A DNA stretch of 64,000 bases from Metabacillus indicus LMG 22858 (GTDB taxonomy: Bacteria; Bacillota; Bacilli; Bacillales; Bacillaceae). This document shows, one piece after another, positions 27,896-38,090 of the stretch. The stretch is from the NCBI RefSeq assembly GCF_000708755.2, contig NZ_JGVU02000006.1, positions 124,001 through 188,000 of the forward strand, in the 5' to 3' direction. The notes beneath the pieces were generated by a model, which was given only the letters and a program-made list of their open reading frames with translations, did no database searches and was not told where the DNA came from. Position 1 is the first letter of the stretch; each line of letters begins with the position of its first letter. The position numbers were made by a program, and so were the translations under genes.

Positions 27896-29119
27896 TTAAA
27901 ACATAAACATTCCTGCAATGGCAGCACTCAGAAGGTTTGCAAGAGTACCTGCAGCAATCGCTTTGAATCCGAGTCTTGCGATATCCTGACGTCGGTTAGG
28001 CGCCATGCCCCCAAGCCCGCCGAGCAAAATCGCAATGGATGACAGGTTTGCAAAGCCGCAAAGGGCAAAGCTGACGATCGCAATGGTTTTATCGGACAGA
28101 TCTTCAAGCTGAGGAGCAAAATTACTGTAAGCAACAAACTCGTTTAATACTAGCTTTTGCCCAATAAAACTTCCCGCTTTTACAGCTTCCTCCCACGGAA
28201 CACCAATCACGAATGCAAGCGGTGCAAATACAAATCCGAGGATATATTCAAGCGTAAGATTTGAAGCTCCGAAAAGCCCGCCGATAAATCCGAGAATTCC
28301 GTTTAATAGAGCGATTAAAGCAATAAACGCAAGAAGCATCGCTCCAACATTCAATGCAAGCTGAAGTCCGGTAGATGCCCCCTTGGCTGCTGCATCAATG
28401 ACATTCGCTGCATCTTCATCGCTTTCCATTTTCACATCGTCCATTGTCACCGGTTTTTCCGTTTCAGGAATCAGCATTTTAGCCATGATCAATCCGGCCG
28501 GCGCTGCCATAAAACTCGCAGCAAGCAAGTATTCAAGCGGAACTCCAAGAGCCGCATATCCAAATAATACAGAACCTGCAACAGATGCAAGGCCGCCTGT
28601 CATAACCGCAAACAGCTCTGATCTCGTCATTTTGGCTATGTATGGTTTTACAACTAGAGGCGCTTCTGTCTGGCCGACAAAAATGTTCGCCGCCGCTGAA
28701 AGAGATTCTGCTTTGCTCGTTCCGAGAAGCTTCGACAATCCGCCTCCCAAAATTCGAATGATCCACTGCATCACGCCTATATGGTACAGGACCGAGATAA
28801 GCGATGAAAAGAAGATAATAATTGTAAGGACGTTAAAGGCAAAAATAAAACCTGTCGGCTGAGAGGGATCTCCTAAAGATCCAAACAAAAAGCCAATACC
28901 TTCACTTGCGTATCCCACAAGATTCTGAACAGCTTCCGTCAGCGCTTTAAATGCCCGTGTTCCGGGCTCCCATTTCAAAACTAAAAATGCAAATAAAAGC
29001 TGAATGGCAAGGCCGCCGAGAATGGTGCGGATTTTTATTTTCTTTTTCCCTTCAGAAAGGAGAAAAGCAATCGCAAACAGGACGGCAACCCCCATTATTC
29101 CCCATAAAAAATTCGTCAT
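27896..29119 (-). CDS. yutK: YutK, concentrative nucleoside transporter (CNT/NupC family)
   Basis: 407 residues with about nine to ten transmembrane helices. Family regions are clear: [21 protein letters not shown] near residue 150, [14 protein letters not shown], and [13 protein letters not shown] near 325. CNT proteins import nucleosides with Na+ or H+. B. subtilis YutK is in the same place before yuzB. The RBS is GAGGTGAAGAA. Array C lies upstream of its promoter region. Confidence 0.92.
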   Translation of the reverse strand: MTNFLWGIMGVAVLFAIAFLLSEGKKKIKIRTILGGLAIQLLFAFLVLKWEPGTRAFKALTEAVQNLVGYASEGIGFLFGSLGDPSQPTGFIFAFNVLTIIIFFSSLISVLYHIGVMQWIIRILGGGLSKLLGTSKAESLSAAANIFVGQTEAPLVVKPYIAKMTRSELFAVMTGGLASVAGSVLFGYAALGVPLEYLLAASFMAAPAGLIMAKMLIPETEKPVTMDDVKMESDEDAANVIDAAAKGASTGLQLALNVGAMLLAFIALIALLNGILGFIGGLFGASNLTLEYILGFVFAPLAFVIGVPWEEAVKAGSFIGQKLVLNEFVAYSNFAPQLEDLSDKTIAIVSFALCGFANLSSIAILLGGLGGMAPNRRQDIARLGFKAIAAGTLANLLSAAIAGMFMF

Positions 29120-29302
29120 TTCTTCACCTCAGGCAATAGTTTTTGATGAGTCTAAAATAACAGCCGATTGCAGCCGTGTCCATATATTTTTGACAAAACA
29201 CGATATTTTCCGACAAATTCACTAGCTGCTACATTTTATAGTGCTACTGATCAAATATCATTATGCAAGAAAGGATATTTTAAAAAGAGTCATCAGTTGT
29301 AT

Positions 29303-29712
29303 TACTCCGTTTGATGGTTCCGAACCCTGCGATAAGTGCCACCAAAAATGTTATTCCTCCGTTTGATGGTTCCGAACCCTGCGATAAGTGCCACCAAAAA
29401 TGTTATTCCTCTGTTTGATGGTTCCGAACTGAGGGATAAGTGCCACCAAAAAGGATATTCCTCCGTTTGATGGTTCCGAACCCAGAGATAAGTGCCTTCA
29501 AAAATGAAATTCCCACACTTGATGGTTCCGAACTCAGAGATAAGTGCCACCAAAAAGGATATTCCTCCGTTTGATGGATCCGAACTCAGAGATAAGTGCC
29601 ATCAAAAAGGATATTCCTCCATTTGATGGTTCCGAACTCAGAGATAAGTGCCACCAAAAAGGATATTCCTCCGTTTGATGGTTCCGAACCCTGCGATAAG
29701 TGCCTTCAAACA
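29303..29712. repeat. 52-bp tandem array C (8 units)
   Basis: TTGATGG recurs at 29311, 29363, 29415, 29467, 29519, 29571, 29623 and 29675, every step exactly 52. A unit reads TTTGATGGTTCCGAAC, a short variable part, GATAAGTGCC, then ACCAAAA or ATCAAAA and a variable A/T tail ending CTCCG. TTTGATGG and CCATCAAA (or the CCACCAAA variant) are complementary arms. It lies between the end of yuzB and the upstream region of yutK. Of 29120-29762, nothing else is recognisable. Confidence 0.96.
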
Positions 29713-29713
29713 T

Positions 29714-29740
29714 AAAAAAACACGCACCCGAGTACGTGTT
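29714..29740 (-). terminator. Terminator of yuzB
   Basis: Minus-strand AACACGTAC/GTGCGTGTT followed by seven T, directly next to array C. Confidence 0.8.
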
Positions 29741-29762
29741 CCTGCCTAACAAAAGGCATCTA

Positions 29763-30008
29763 TTAAAACATAGGATTCTCTTCAAGGTAATCATAAACGT
29801 TCTTGACCAGCTCGTCTGGTGTCTCGCCGGCTACGATCTCTCCGTTGACAAGGGCATAGAGTGACGAATAGCATTTGCCGCAGTACCCCAAACATCCGTA
29901 TTCAATAATATCCAGATTCGGATCCTTTTCGAGCTGTTCTAAAGCAGCCTGAGAGCCGTTCGCCAGATTGCTTATGCAAAATTCAATTATTGGTTTCAAC
30001 CTTATCAC
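29763..30008 (-). CDS. yuzB: YuzB, DUF1450 protein
   Basis: 81 residues with cysteines in [20 protein letters not shown]; the last cluster (CxxxCxxC) resembles a metal or redox site. YuzB-like proteins are small, cytosolic and of unknown function. It is divergent from yutJ, sharing the 276-bp upstream region, as in B. subtilis. Confidence 0.9.
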   Translation of the reverse strand: MIRLKPIIEFCISNLANGSQAALEQLEKDPNLDIIEYGCLGYCGKCYSSLYALVNGEIVAGETPDELVKNVYDYLEENPMF

Positions 30009-30128
30009 CTCACACCTGCAATCAATGCTACCTCTTTTTATGCCCCATCGTCAATATTTAACGTTTTGTGATATACTTTTCAGTAAATAACAACACATAT
30101 TTACAAAAGTGATTTACTATTGACGGTC

Positions 30129-30191
30129 TTTGCAGATTATTAGATGACTTTTTCATAACATATTGTGGTTTATCTGCAAATTCGTTATACT
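30129..30191 (+). promoter_or_regulatory. Predicted yutJ promoter with inverted repeat
   Basis: -35 TTGTGG (30163-30168), 17 bases, -10 TATACT (30186-30191). The arms TTTGCAGAT (30129-30137) and ATCTGCAAA (30172-30180) are complementary, the second lying in the -35/-10 spacer. An extended -10 (TGATATACT, 30069-30077) may be a second promoter. Confidence 0.45.
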
Positions 30192-30284
30192 TTTATATGG
30201 CATATTGCAAAGGTTTTCTTATGAATCATCCATAAAATAGATTAGAATATACTCGCTTAATGAGGAGAAAAAGGGGAATCTGCA

Positions 30285-31352
30285 ATGAAGAACTTAGTTA
30301 TTCTTGGCGGCGGATACGGCGGAATGCGCATCCTGCACAGGCTGCTTCCTGGACAGCTGCCTGATGATGTGCAAATAACACTCATAGATAAAAATCCCTA
30401 TCACTGCTTAAAAACGGAATATTACGCGCTTGCTGCGGGAACGATTTCAGACCACCACATCCGCGTCGATTTTCCTGAGCATGAGCGTCTGAACACAGCC
30501 TACGGGGAGATTACTTCTATTGACCTTCAGGAAAAAAAGGTTTATTTGGCCAATCAGGAACCGATTTCATACGATGATCTGATTATCGGCCTTGGCTGTG
30601 AGGACAAGTATCACAATGTTCCGGGAGCAAAGGAATACACACACAGCATCCAGACCATTGACCAGTCACGAGAAACGTATCAGCTGCTTAACAACCTGAG
30701 CGGCGGAGCATCTGTTGCAATCGTTGGCGCAGGCCTAAGCGGAGTTGAGCTTGCCAGTGAGCTCAGAGAAAGCCGCAAAGATCTGAAAATCACATTATAT
30801 GACCGCGGCAAGAATATTCTCTCAAGCTTCCCTGAACGGTTGAGCAAATATGTACAAGGCTGGTTTGAAGACCATGGCGTGACAATCGTGAACAGCGCGA
30901 ATGTGACAAAAGTAGAGCAAAACGTTCTCTACAATCATGATGAGCCGCTTACATATGATGCCATCGTATGGACAGCCGGCATTCAGCCAAACAAAGTAGT
31001 CAGAGACCTTCCGGTTGAAAAAGATCCGCAGGGAAGGGTCATCCTGACGAAGCAGCATTTTCTTCCTGATTATGAGGATGCTTTCGTTGTCGGCGACTGC
31101 GCGAGTCTCCCTCATGCTCCAAGTGCCCAGCTTGCTGAAGCACAGGCCGAGCAAATTGTTCAGGTACTGCTGAAAAAATGGAATGGGGAAGAACTTCCGC
31201 AAAACTTCCCTGCCTTCAAATTAAAAGGCGTGCTCGGATCACTTGGAAAAAAACATGGCTTTGGCCTTGTAAATGACCGTCCGCTGATTGGACGTGTCCC
31301 TAGACTTTTGAAATCCGGGATTCTTTGGATGTACAAGTATCATAACGGGTAA
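30285..31352 (+). CDS. yutJ: YutJ, NADH dehydrogenase-like flavoprotein
   Basis: 355 residues, RBS GAGGAGAAAAAGGGG. FAD motif GGGYGG (residues 8-13), NAD(P)H motif GAGLSGVELASEL near 150, and FVVGDCAS near 266 show the NDH-2 fold. It is shorter than yumB's product. Direct quinone reduction has not been proven for YutJ. It ends at a bidirectional terminator shared with yuzD. Confidence 0.9.
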   Translation: MKNLVILGGGYGGMRILHRLLPGQLPDDVQITLIDKNPYHCLKTEYYALAAGTISDHHIRVDFPEHERLNTAYGEITSIDLQEKKVYLANQEPISYDDLIIGLGCEDKYHNVPGAKEYTHSIQTIDQSRETYQLLNNLSGGASVAIVGAGLSGVELASELRESRKDLKITLYDRGKNILSSFPERLSKYVQGWFEDHGVTIVNSANVTKVEQNVLYNHDEPLTYDAIVWTAGIQPNKVVRDLPVEKDPQGRVILTKQHFLPDYEDAFVVGDCASLPHAPSAQLAEAQAEQIVQVLLKKWNGEELPQNFPAFKLKGVLGSLGKKHGFGLVNDRPLIGRVPRLLKSGILWMYKYHNG

Positions 31353-31387
31353 AGGACAGGATGCATCTCCTGACTGTGCTCACATAA

Positions 31388-31422
31388 TAAAAACGCAAGG
31401 CTGTCTGCAGCCTTGCGTTTTC
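31388..31422. terminator. Bidirectional terminator, yutJ / yuzD
   Basis: AAAACGCAAGGCTG/CAGCCTTGCGTTTT with a tiny loop. Confidence 0.92.
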
Positions 31423-31433
31423 TTTGTCTTTTT

Positions 31434-31760
31434 TCACGATGCTGAAACGTAGCCGTGCTTTTCCATTTCCGCATAAATCACTTTTAATTTCGGACTGCCT
31501 TCTCCCACCACTTCTCCATTAATAACGACAAGCGGATAGAAGTATTCATCATTCGCAATCTTTTCTGCAAATTCCTTTTTCTCTTCATCTTCGTGCTCCT
31601 GGTAGATATCCACATATTCAATATGAAAGGGCTGCTGCGGGAATTTGCGTGTGAGAGCTGCTTCTAGCCATTCGCATGTATCTTTTGTTGAAGGGAGGTT
31701 CACACAGCTCGGACAGAGCACTTCAGCACCGTACACAAAAACCTTTAATCGTTTATCCAT
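31434..31760 (-). CDS. yuzD: YuzD, DUF1462 thioredoxin-like protein
   Basis: 108 residues from ATG 31760, with GGGGGAG six bases upstream; a longer frame to 31838 has no RBS. A CPSC motif lies near residue 16 (GAEVLCPSCVNLPS) in a thioredoxin-like fold, followed by YPLVVINGEVVGEGSP. B. subtilis YuzD is the same length. It sits opposite yutI, a cluster scaffold, suggesting a redox or Fe-S-related role, which is inference. Confidence 0.9.
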   Translation of the reverse strand: MDKRLKVFVYGAEVLCPSCVNLPSTKDTCEWLEAALTRKFPQQPFHIEYVDIYQEHEDEEKKEFAEKIANDEYFYPLVVINGEVVGEGSPKLKVIYAEMEKHGYVSAS

Positions 31761-31958
31761 CGTTCTCCCCCTTTTCTTTCCTTTCATTGTAAGGGACAGT
31801 GTGCATTTTTGCCATGAAAAATACAAGGTTCTATCCATTTTTATTCCCTGCAGAGTGTGTTAAAATAGAACTGATTACAGAATTTGCACCATTCAAAACA
31901 ATAGATTTTCAGAAGCATTTTGAATATAATAGCAAGATAAGGAAGGAGTCGATTTAAA

Positions 31959-32198
31959 ATGGCAACAGAAACTCATATGATCGAACAAGTTCAGGAAGTA
32001 CTTGATAAATTGCGTCCGTTCCTTCTTCGCGACGGCGGGGACTGTGAACTGGTTGATGTGGAGGACGGCATTGTAAAGCTTCGTCTTCTTGGTGCATGCG
32101 GAAGCTGCCCAAGTTCAACGATCACACTTAAAGCCGGTATCGAACGCGCTCTTTTAGAGGAAGTTCCTGGCGTTGTTGAAGTAGAGCAGGTTTTTTAA
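31959..32198 (+). CDS. yutI: YutI, NifU-like (Nfu) Fe-S carrier
   Basis: 79 residues, essentially one Nfu domain. The CxxC that binds the cluster is in [15 protein letters not shown] (about residues 46-49). Nfu proteins receive clusters from SUF and deliver them to aconitase-type targets. RBS AAGGAGTCG precedes ATG. Very close to B. subtilis YutI in the core. Confidence 0.95.
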   Translation: MATETHMIEQVQEVLDKLRPFLLRDGGDCELVDVEDGIVKLRLLGACGSCPSSTITLKAGIERALLEEVPGVVEVEQVF

Positions 32199-32206
32199 TG
32201 AAATAG

Positions 32207-32241
32207 AAAAAAGATGGTGAGCCACGCTCACCATCTTTTTT
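32207..32241. terminator. Bidirectional terminator, yutI / yuxL
   Basis: AAAAAAGATGGTGAG/CTCACCATCTTTTTT with a short loop. Confidence 0.92.
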
Positions 32242-32244
32242 TAT

Positions 32245-34218
32245 TTACAGGTATTTATCAAACCATTCCTTAATATGATTCAGGCGGTCAATTCTGAGCT
32301 TTGGATGCCCGCTTCTTGACAGTTCATGGTTGGCTTCAGGGAAACGGACCAGCTTAGTCTCTTTTTTCAGCTGCTTCAGAGCAATGTAAAGCTGTTCTGC
32401 CTGCTCAACAGGGCAGCGGTAGTCCTTTTCGCCGTGAAGGATAAGAAGCGGTGTTTCGACGTTCTTTACGTACTTCAAAGGCGAATGGTGCCACAGCTTC
32501 TCGAAGTCATCAATCAGATTCCCGCCAAGCTCCCATTCAGTAAAGTAGTACCCGATGTCGCTTACTCCGTAAAAGCTGATCCAGTTGGAAATTGAACGCT
32601 GTGTCACTGCTGCTTTAAACCGGTTTGTATGGCCGACAATCCAGTTTGTCATAAAGCCGCCGTAGCTTCCTCCAGTTACACCAAGCCTCTCCTCATCAAT
32701 AAAATCATATGTTTTCAGCGCATAGTCAACTGCACTCATCAAGTCCGTGTAGTCGCTTCCGCCATAGTCTCCCCGGACCCCGTCAACGAAATGCTGGCCA
32801 TATCCATGGCTTCCGCGCGGATTTGTGTAAAGAACCGCTTTTCCGCTTGCAGCGAGCATTTGGAACTCATGGAAATAGGTGTTGGCATACATGGCATGCG
32901 GACCGCCGTGGATTTCAAGGACGAGCGGGTACTTCTCGCCTTCCTCATAGCCTGCCGGTTTCATGATCCATCCGTGAATCTCAAGACCGTCCTCCGCTTT
33001 ATACGCAATTGCTTCCGGAACAGAGAGCTCCACTTCGTTTAAAAAAGCTTCATTAATGCTTGTCAGCTGCCTGTTTTCACCTGTGCTGAAATCGAAGAAG
33101 TGAAGGTCACTCGGGTGATCCGGACGGCTGATGCCAAGGACCGCCGTATGGCTTTGAACATGAACGGACAACCCATAGACGTGCTCGTTTTCAAATCGTA
33201 CAGGAACTGTCTGGCCTTCAAGCGAACCGTAGTAAACGCCTGTATTTCCCTGATCCGTCAGAATGAAATAAAAGCCCTGGCTGTCTTCCGTCCAGATAAG
33301 TCCAGGATAGACACTTCCCGAAATAAAATCTGCCACCGCCGCATCACTGATATGGACATCCCAATCTGCAGAATAGCAGGAAAGCTCTCCAGTTTCACGA
33401 TCAGACAGCCAGATTTTTGAGAAAGTAGCCCCAAGATACTCTTTTTCGTGTCCTAAAAAGGATACGTACTTGCCGTCAGGCGACCAGGATGGATGGCCGT
33501 AAAATCCATTGCTGTTTGTCAGTTTTGTCAGATCATGCCCGTCAAGGGACAGAATATAGACATCTGAAATCAGGTTTTGGTCAGGGTCATCCGTCATATT
33601 GGATGTAAAAACTATAGCCTTTCCATCAGGAGACCAGGCTGCGTCGCTGCAGTCATATTCTCTGAACCCAAGCAGGTTGAGTTTTCCGGTTTCTGCATCT
33701 GCAATAGCCAGCTGTCTTTTTTTGTTTCTGACAAAGCCCGAAGCATCCGACTTATATCTCATATCTTCCACAACGAGCGGTTGGGGCTGCTTGTCCTCTT
33801 CTTTCGCTTTTTCGAGTGTATCTTCAGGAGCAAGCGCAAGTGAAACGAGGATGCTCGCACTGTCAGGGCTCCATACAGGCTGTGAAACGGCAAGGTGCTC
33901 TTCTGTCAGTGCCTTTGCTTCTCCCCCTCCTGCTGACATGACGTAAAGCTGATTTTTCCCGCTTCTGCTGGACAAAAAGGCAAGCCTGCTGCCATCCGGA
34001 GACCACCTTGGCGATGTATTTCTGTGTTCGCCAAATGTCCATTGAACCTTCTCGCCTGTTTTTAAATCAATCAAAAACAGGTTCGATATGTAGTGATGTT
34101 TTTCTTCCTGAATGGATGTCTCAACGTATACAGCCTTCGTTCCGCAGGGAGACATTTGCGGATCGTTGACGGACTTCAGTTTGTATAAATCTTCTGCAGC
34201 AATGACCCTTTTTTCCAT
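32245..34218 (-). CDS. yuxL: YuxL, S9-family (prolyl oligopeptidase-type) peptidase
   Basis: 657 residues, the length of B. subtilis YuxL. The N-terminal ~390 residues hold WD40-like propeller repeats (PRWSPDGSRLAFLS, AAWSPDGKAIVF, PSWSPDGKYVSF). The C-terminal alpha/beta hydrolase has the nucleophile in GGSYGGFM, Asp in LHGEKDYRCP and His in EANHELSR. It is cytosolic and should cut short peptides, in the acylaminoacyl-peptidase class. Confidence 0.93.
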   Translation of the reverse strand: MEKRVIAAEDLYKLKSVNDPQMSPCGTKAVYVETSIQEEKHHYISNLFLIDLKTGEKVQWTFGEHRNTSPRWSPDGSRLAFLSSRSGKNQLYVMSAGGGEAKALTEEHLAVSQPVWSPDSASILVSLALAPEDTLEKAKEEDKQPQPLVVEDMRYKSDASGFVRNKKRQLAIADAETGKLNLLGFREYDCSDAAWSPDGKAIVFTSNMTDDPDQNLISDVYILSLDGHDLTKLTNSNGFYGHPSWSPDGKYVSFLGHEKEYLGATFSKIWLSDRETGELSCYSADWDVHISDAAVADFISGSVYPGLIWTEDSQGFYFILTDQGNTGVYYGSLEGQTVPVRFENEHVYGLSVHVQSHTAVLGISRPDHPSDLHFFDFSTGENRQLTSINEAFLNEVELSVPEAIAYKAEDGLEIHGWIMKPAGYEEGEKYPLVLEIHGGPHAMYANTYFHEFQMLAASGKAVLYTNPRGSHGYGQHFVDGVRGDYGGSDYTDLMSAVDYALKTYDFIDEERLGVTGGSYGGFMTNWIVGHTNRFKAAVTQRSISNWISFYGVSDIGYYFTEWELGGNLIDDFEKLWHHSPLKYVKNVETPLLILHGEKDYRCPVEQAEQLYIALKQLKKETKLVRFPEANHELSRSGHPKLRIDRLNHIKEWFDKYL

Positions 34219-34311
34219 TTTACTAACACCATTCTTTCTCTTAAATTTGCTCTTATTCTATTTATTTCGACAAGCTAAATAGTTTTCCTTCTCTGCCTTT
34301 GATTTTAAACT

Positions 34312-34343
34312 AAAAAAAAGCATCCTCATCCTGAGAATGCTTT
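34312..34343 (-). terminator. Terminator of hom-thrC-thrB
   Basis: Minus-strand AAAGCATTCTC/GAGGATGCTTT with AGGAT loop, then eight T. Confidence 0.9.
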
Positions 34344-35281
34344 CAGCCGATCGAGTCATGAACTTGTCCCGCACCCTTTTCATAGTAAACGTTTGATCCT
34401 TCAAGAACGGGTTCCAGCACTTCAACTTCACATTTGGGAAACTTCACTTTAAGCACATCTGCAAGAGCCTTCCCTTTGCCTTTTGCAGCAAACGCAAGGA
34501 CGGTCGGGCCTGCGCCGCTTAGGGCAGCGCCGTAAGCACCTGCTTCGAGTACAGCTTCCTGCACTCGGGAAAGTTCTTTAATGAGTGTTCCTCTGTATGG
34601 CTGATGAAACAAATCTTTCTGCATCATTTTTCCTGCCAACGGCCAGTTATTTGAAAGCACGGCGGCAACAAGGACGTTGCTTACTGCACTTGCTTCAACT
34701 GCCCCGCTGTACTCAAGGTACCCTGGAAGGACATCCCTCGCATCCTTTGTATAAAGTTTATAAGGGGGGACAACCGCAACCAGCTCAACATCCACCTGCT
34801 GGACGGACACGAGCTCTGTTTCGTGCTCCTGGTGAATACCTACAACCAGACCTCCGTACAGCGAAGCACCTGCATTATCCGGATGTCCTTCAATCAGGCT
34901 TGCAAAATGAAGCTTTTCTTTCATAGTAAGCTCGAGTCTGCACAACTCATTTGCAAGCTCTACGCCTGCAACGATGGCGGCGGCGCTGCTTCCGAGCCCC
35001 CTTGCCATTGGGATATCGCTCCATACTTCAACTCTGCAGGGTGGAAGCTTTGCATGACAGGTGCCGGCAACCTGCTCAGCCACCTGATAAATCAAATTTT
35101 CCTTGCCTTCCGGAATATCAGCCATTTCATCATTCAGGGGAACAAATGTCCAGCTGTGGTCCCTTGTGACATTCAGTTCAAGATACCTGCTGACTGCAAG
35201 ACCGACAGAATCAAAGCCGGGACCGAGGTTCGCCGTGCTGCCCGGCACCCTTATTTTAAGCATGTCACCTTCATTCACCAT
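34343..35281 (-). CDS. thrB: Homoserine kinase
   Basis: 312 residues, GHMP kinase family; it phosphorylates homoserine in threonine synthesis. The ATP loop is [13 protein letters not shown] near residue 91 and the N-terminal [14 protein letters not shown] is characteristic. The start at 35281 follows AAAAGGAG inside the end of thrC by seven bases and overlaps thrC by seven bases, which points to translational coupling. A later ATG (35263) lacks proper spacing. Confidence 0.95.
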   Translation of the reverse strand: MVNEGDMLKIRVPGSTANLGPGFDSVGLAVSRYLELNVTRDHSWTFVPLNDEMADIPEGKENLIYQVAEQVAGTCHAKLPPCRVEVWSDIPMARGLGSSAAAIVAGVELANELCRLELTMKEKLHFASLIEGHPDNAGASLYGGLVVGIHQEHETELVSVQQVDVELVAVVPPYKLYTKDARDVLPGYLEYSGAVEASAVSNVLVAAVLSNNWPLAGKMMQKDLFHQPYRGTLIKELSRVQEAVLEAGAYGAALSGAGPTVLAFAAKGKGKALADVLKVKFPKCEVEVLEPVLEGSNVYYEKGAGQVHDSIG

Positions 35282-36336
35282 GCACCGACTCCTTTTAGCT
35301 GCTCCATGACAGCACGCTCGTCATTCGGCAGAACCGCAGGCTTTATAGATGAAACATCAATGGCCGTATTCGGATCCTTCAAGCCGTTTCCAGTCAGGAC
35401 CGCTACTGCTTTGGAACCTCTTTGATACACGCCTTTTTTTGCGTTTTTAATCAGCCCTGCAATGGAAGCGCAAGATGCAGGTTCGGCAAAAATGCCTTCT
35501 GTTCTGGCAAGAAGCTGGTAGGCCTCCACAATTTCTGCATCTGTTACTTCATCAATGAAACCGCCGGACTGCTCAGCTGCCTGTACGGCTTTATCCCAGC
35601 TTGTAGGATTTCCAATCCGGATAGCCGTTGCAATCGTTTCAGGATCTTCAATAATCTGATTTCGAACGATCGCCGCAGCACCTTCCGCCTCAAAGCCGTG
35701 CATCTGGGGAAGCCCTGTCTGATGATGCTCGTGATATTCTTTGAATCCTTTCCAGTAGGCTGAAATGTTGCCTGCGTTGCCGACTGGAATCGCCAGCACG
35801 TCCGGAGCTGCGCCTAATGCGTCACAAAGCTCGAATGCCGCTGTTTTCTGGCCTTCAAGTCTATATGGGTTGACAGAGTTTACAAGAGTAATAGGAAGCT
35901 TTTCTGACATGCTGCGGACCATTGTAAGGGCCTGATCAAAGTTTCCCTTGATGGCGATAATTTCAGCACCGTACATTACCGCCTGGGCAAGTTTGCCGAA
36001 CGCAATTTTGCCGTCAGGGATAACGATGATGCAGCGCATCTTCGCGCGCGCCGCATAAGCTGCCGCAGCCGCTGATGTATTTCCCGTTGAAGCGCATATG
36101 ACCGTATCGCTGCCCTCTTCTTTTGCTTTAGCAACAGCCATGACCATTCCGCGGTCCTTGAATGAACCGGTCGGGTTGGCTCCTTCTGTTTTTGCATAGA
36201 GTTCAAGACCAAGCTTTTCTGAAAGCACCGGCAGAAACACCAGAGGCGTATTGCCCTCGTTCAACGTAAGCAAAGGAGTCTGGTCGTTTACAGGCAAGTA
36301 ATTGCGGTATTGATTCAAAAGGCCTTTCCACATCAT
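35275..36336 (-). CDS. thrC: Threonine synthase
   Basis: 353 residues, PLP-dependent; converts O-phosphohomoserine to threonine. The PLP lysine is in GSFKDRGM near residue 60, and a glycine-rich phosphate loop ([12 protein letters not shown]) is near 190. Its ATG overlaps the hom stop by four bases (ATGA). It is the middle gene of hom-thrC-thrB, the B. subtilis order. Confidence 0.96.
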   Translation of the reverse strand: MMWKGLLNQYRNYLPVNDQTPLLTLNEGNTPLVFLPVLSEKLGLELYAKTEGANPTGSFKDRGMVMAVAKAKEEGSDTVICASTGNTSAAAAAYAARAKMRCIIVIPDGKIAFGKLAQAVMYGAEIIAIKGNFDQALTMVRSMSEKLPITLVNSVNPYRLEGQKTAAFELCDALGAAPDVLAIPVGNAGNISAYWKGFKEYHEHHQTGLPQMHGFEAEGAAAIVRNQIIEDPETIATAIRIGNPTSWDKAVQAAEQSGGFIDEVTDAEIVEAYQLLARTEGIFAEPASCASIAGLIKNAKKGVYQRGSKAVAVLTGNGLKDPNTAIDVSSIKPAVLPNDERAVMEQLKGVGAW

Positions 36337-37631
36337 GAATATCCGTTCCCTTCTACGCGGTATGAACTCTTAATGCCCTGAACAACTTCAAGGTCCAGCA
36401 GGTTTCCGAGAATTTCATCAAAATCTTTATTTGAAGCCTGATGCGTCACAATGACAATTTCAGCAAGGCTGCTGTTTTTAAGCGGCAGCTGAAGGATTTT
36501 TTCAAAGCTGACCCCGCGTTCTGAAAACAGGGATGTAATCGTCGAAAAAGCTCCGACCTGGTCTTTTACATGAATGCGCAGGAAATGCTGGGCGTAAATT
36601 TCATCACTCTGCTTGAGCGCCTTTTCATATTGAGGAAGGACGGCACTGCGGCCATTTACACCAAGTCTCATGTTTTTCATCACACCGACAAGATCTGAAA
36701 CAACGGCCGTTGCCGTCGGCAGGCTTCCTGCCCCCGGTCCGTAAAACATCGTTTCGCCGACTGCCTCACCGTACACATAAACAGCGTTGTACTCATTGTT
36801 TACAGATGCAAGCGGATGAAAGTCAGGAAGCAGGGTCGGCTGAACGCTGACCTCGACTTTGTCGCGTGTTCTGTTTGCAATCCCGATCAGCTTCATTGTA
36901 TAGCCGAGGCGTTTGCTGTAGCTGATGTCTTCATCCGTCACTTCGCTGATGCCTTTTACACTGACATCCTCTAAATCTACATGCATGGAAAAACCAAGCC
37001 GAGCCAGAATGGCCATTTTTCTCGCAGCATCAAGCCCTTCAACATCCGCAGTCGGATCTGATTCAGCATATCCAAGCTCCTGCGCTTCTTTCAGCACTTC
37101 TCCGTACGGACTTCCGTGCTTGCTCATTTTTGTTAAAATAAAATTTGTTGTTCCGTTAACAATCCCCATCATTTTTGTAATCCGGTCTGATGCAAGTCCG
37201 TCTACCAAACTTCTTAAAATAGGAATGCCTCCCGCGACACTGGCTTCATAGAATAAGTCGCATCCATTTTCAGTTGCAGCATCCAGCAGCTCCGTGCCGT
37301 AAACCGCCATCAGATCTTTGTTGGCTGTGACTACGTGCTTTTTCGCCTGCAGAGCCTGAAGGATATATTCTTTCGTAAGCTCAACGCCGCCCATCACTTC
37401 TATTACAACATCAATCTCAGGGTCATGGATGACCTCATCTGCATTTTTCGTCAAAAGATCTTTCCCAAACTCAATTTGCCGTTTCTTATCTATGTCCTGA
37501 ACAAGAACTTTTTTCACTTTAACAGGGCAGCCTACCTGATGCATCAGCTTATCCTGGTGATCTTCAATAATTTTCACAACGCCGCTTCCGACTGTTCCGA
37601 GCCCTAATAATCCAACGTGAATCGCATTCAT
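36333..37631 (-). CDS. hom: Homoserine dehydrogenase with ACT domain
   Basis: 432 residues from ATG 37631 ([18 protein letters not shown]), 11 bases after AAGGGAG; the GTG at 37643 is part of that RBS. It has the NAD(P) fold, the catalytic region [10 protein letters not shown] near residue 170, and a C-terminal ACT domain (about 350-425) for feedback by threonine. It makes homoserine, the branch point to threonine and methionine. Confidence 0.95.
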   Translation of the reverse strand: MNAIHVGLLGLGTVGSGVVKIIEDHQDKLMHQVGCPVKVKKVLVQDIDKKRQIEFGKDLLTKNADEVIHDPEIDVVIEVMGGVELTKEYILQALQAKKHVVTANKDLMAVYGTELLDAATENGCDLFYEASVAGGIPILRSLVDGLASDRITKMMGIVNGTTNFILTKMSKHGSPYGEVLKEAQELGYAESDPTADVEGLDAARKMAILARLGFSMHVDLEDVSVKGISEVTDEDISYSKRLGYTMKLIGIANRTRDKVEVSVQPTLLPDFHPLASVNNEYNAVYVYGEAVGETMFYGPGAGSLPTATAVVSDLVGVMKNMRLGVNGRSAVLPQYEKALKQSDEIYAQHFLRIHVKDQVGAFSTITSLFSERGVSFEKILQLPLKNSSLAEIVIVTHQASNKDFDEILGNLLDLEVVQGIKSSYRVEGNGYS

Positions 37632-37706
37632 GATTTCTTCCACTCCCTTGATGTCTTTCTTAGAAATACATTTGTTTATGTATGATAGACATTTTCTATT
37701 ATTGTC

Positions 37707-37735
37707 ATTATAAACAGTGTGCCATTGCTTATCAA
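37707..37735 (-). promoter_or_regulatory. Promoter of hom-thrC-thrB
   Basis: Minus strand: -35 TTGATA (37735-37730), 17-base spacer, -10 TATAAT (37712-37707). Confidence 0.75.
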
Positions 37736-37740
37736 TAGAG

Positions 37741-37755
37741 AATTTTCAGTAATTT
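37741..37755. promoter_or_regulatory. Candidate CodY box
   Basis: AATTTTCAGTAATTT matches AATTTTCWGAAAATT at 13 of 15 positions and abuts the -35 of the hom promoter. It would allow control by branched-chain amino acids and GTP. Confidence 0.5.
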
Positions 37756-37828
37756 TATTGTAATCGCTTTCTTTCCTGTTGGACCGCTGTTTATATTTTT
37801 TGTAAAACTGGTTGGATTGTCCTCCATT

Positions 37829-37857
37829 AAAAAAGCGTGCAGGAAATCTCCCGCACG
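37829..37857 (-). terminator. Terminator of the 57-residue gene
   Basis: GCGTGC/GCACGC outer and GGA/TCC inner stem, then six T on the minus strand. Confidence 0.85.
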
Positions 37858-37863
37858 CACGTG

Positions 37864-38037
37864 TTATTCGCGGTCAAGCTGAATGTCGTTCTCGCTTTCG
37901 ACAACTACATCCATGTGACCCTTCATTTCGAGTTTTTCTTTTTCCCTCATTGCTTCTTCCTCTGTAGGAAAAACAGGGCCGTCAAAAACCCGTTCCATCG
38001 TTTCTTTATCCGTATACTGCACTAAAAAACTGTTCAA
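37864..38037 (-). CDS. Small acidic protein, 57 residues, TTG start
   Basis: Frame beginning LNSFLVQYTDKETMERVFDG and ending ENDIQLDRE. GGAGGG lies seven bases before TTG, and a terminator follows, so expression signals are complete. The pattern VQYTDKETM...PVFPTEEEAMREKEKLEMKGHMDVV looks like a small alpha/beta fold. I do not recognise it. It follows the hydroxyacid dehydrogenase gene by 53 bases and may be cotranscribed with it. Confidence 0.75.
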   Translation of the reverse strand: MNSFLVQYTDKETMERVFDGPVFPTEEEAMREKEKLEMKGHMDVVVESENDIQLDRE

Positions 38038-38090
38038 GTCAGATCCCTCCCGTTTTGAAGGTCTTATTCCCCTTTTTCCAAACGGCTAAT

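Noticed and set aside
29302-29794. Two minus-strand ORFs (83 and 86 codons) encoding repeated SSEPSN / VRNHQTEE peptides
   Set aside because: They are read-through of array C. Since 52 is not a multiple of 3, each unit is read in a different frame, there is no RBS, and they overlap each other and yuzB's terminator.
34585-35425. Plus-strand ORFs opposite thrB, up to 200 codons
   Set aside because: They are antisense shadows of thrB/thrC, with no RBS and biased composition explained by the opposite gene.
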